From: Cytophagales bacterium
GTDB taxonomy: Bacteria; Bacteroidota; Bacteroidia; Cytophagales; Cyclobacteriaceae
Length of the DNA stretch: 53,481 nucleotides
Direction of reading: 5' to 3'
NCBI GenBank assembly: GCA_022360055.1
Contig: JAKSDO010000051.1
Coordinates: 1-53,481 of the forward strand
The position numbers and the translations under genes were made by a program. A model generated the notes under the pieces. The model worked only from the letters and a program-made list of their open reading frames with translations. It did not search any database and was not told the origin of the DNA. Position 1 is the stretch's first letter. The number at the start of each line of letters is the position of its first letter. Shown here piece after piece: positions 53,288 to 53,481 of this stretch.

Positions 53288-53481
53288 CTACTTCAATTTG
53301 TCCCACACCTTTTCCTTCATATCTTTTAACCGGTCTTCGAGCGGCTGCAACCGGGGCAAATTATTTTCCGGACGATCCAAATAAAAGTAGCTCGTGGCCG
53401 ATACGTCATCGCTTCGATAATAGTTGACCCCCCAACCCGTTTCATAATGATAAATATTGGGAGGGTCTTCCATATCCAATA
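53288..53481 (-). CDS. C-terminal fragment, possibly DUF2961 family (runs off right edge)
   Basis: The last 64 codons of a minus-strand gene that continues past the window. They read MDMEDPPNIYHYETGWGVNY, then YRSDDVSATSYFYLDRPENN and a charged helix to the end. The aromatic YYRSDDVSATSYFYLD part resembles the jelly-roll end of DUF2961 (GH172-like) proteins, often found in glycan clusters. This is a weak assignment from a fragment. Confidence 0.45.
   Translation of the reverse strand, partial: LDMEDPPNIYHYETGWGVNYYRSDDVSATSYFYLDRPENNLPRLQPLEDRLKDMKEKVWDKLK

Noticed and set aside
1-53481. Transposase, integrase, tRNA or rRNA genes
   Set aside because: None was recognised on either strand, so the region does not look like a recently inserted island, apart from the repeat elements described.

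Overview
The window looks like chromosomal DNA of a Bacteroidota bacterium, probably a marine or free-living Cytophagia-like lineage. The evidence is content, not a marker gene: an ECF sigma/FecR/STN trio, LytTR two-component pairs with LytS-type kinases, a NagB domain fused to a PIG-L deacetylase, Tat-exported Gfo/Idh/MocA oxidoreductases, many lipoproteins, TAnnTTTG-like promoter boxes and weak Shine-Dalgarno sites. I see no rRNA, tRNA, CRISPR array or complete insertion sequence. The strand assignments and domain calls come from reading translated sequence, not from searches.

Layout. 1-1250: a truncated sensor kinase, a 91-nt repeat, a small membrane protein and a Spy-like periplasmic protein. 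1250-9134: a bacterial SLC12-type transporter divergent from a complete, tightly packed histidine-degradation operon hutHUIG. 9336-12393: two divergent NagB homologues, one fused to PIG-L and lacking a catalytic Asp, one canonical. 12718-14361: a GHL10-like lipoprotein and a small unknown. 14471-25387 (all minus strand): TetR, a TolC-like protein with a shifted N-terminus, a DUF190 protein, a second TetR, then MFP-RND-TolC and a LytS/LytTR pair, forming an efflux island. 25674-29620: an Fpg/Nei-like protein lacking the catalytic Pro, and a short DnaE2-type polymerase behind a 38-nt palindrome. 29782-33715: a sialidase-fold protein, an oxidoreductase, rhodanese, an isoprenylcysteine-methyltransferase-like protein and a pentapeptide-repeat protein. 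33822-39481: ECF sigma, FecR and an STN/surface-repeat protein, then a glucosaminidase and a polysaccharide deacetylase. 39710-53481: a carbohydrate-catabolic stretch (CBM9-like, sulfatase, GH88, beta-helix protein, two Tat oxidoreductases, GH29 fucosidase, AraC regulator) without any SusC/SusD pair.

How they fit together. The hut genes convert histidine to glutamate and formamide. NagB and the fused NagB/PIG-L protein handle amino sugars, consistent with the cell-wall hydrolase, deacetylase and GHL10 genes. The right third reads as a scavenging cluster for a sulfated, fucose- and uronate-containing glycan.

The most unusual signal is a dispersed family of four ~91-nt elements (494-584, 17745-17835, 30858-30946, 50190-50280). 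They share two conserved hairpins and a 3' end that contains an ATG, and each copy points toward the next downstream gene. Other items of note are the palindrome in front of dnaE2, a nested 97-nt inverted-repeat structure before the rhodanese gene, a LacI/cre-like operator at 47611, active-site losses in the Fpg-like and fused NagB proteins, and the STN/LA_2272-type repeat protein placed where a TonB receptor would be expected.
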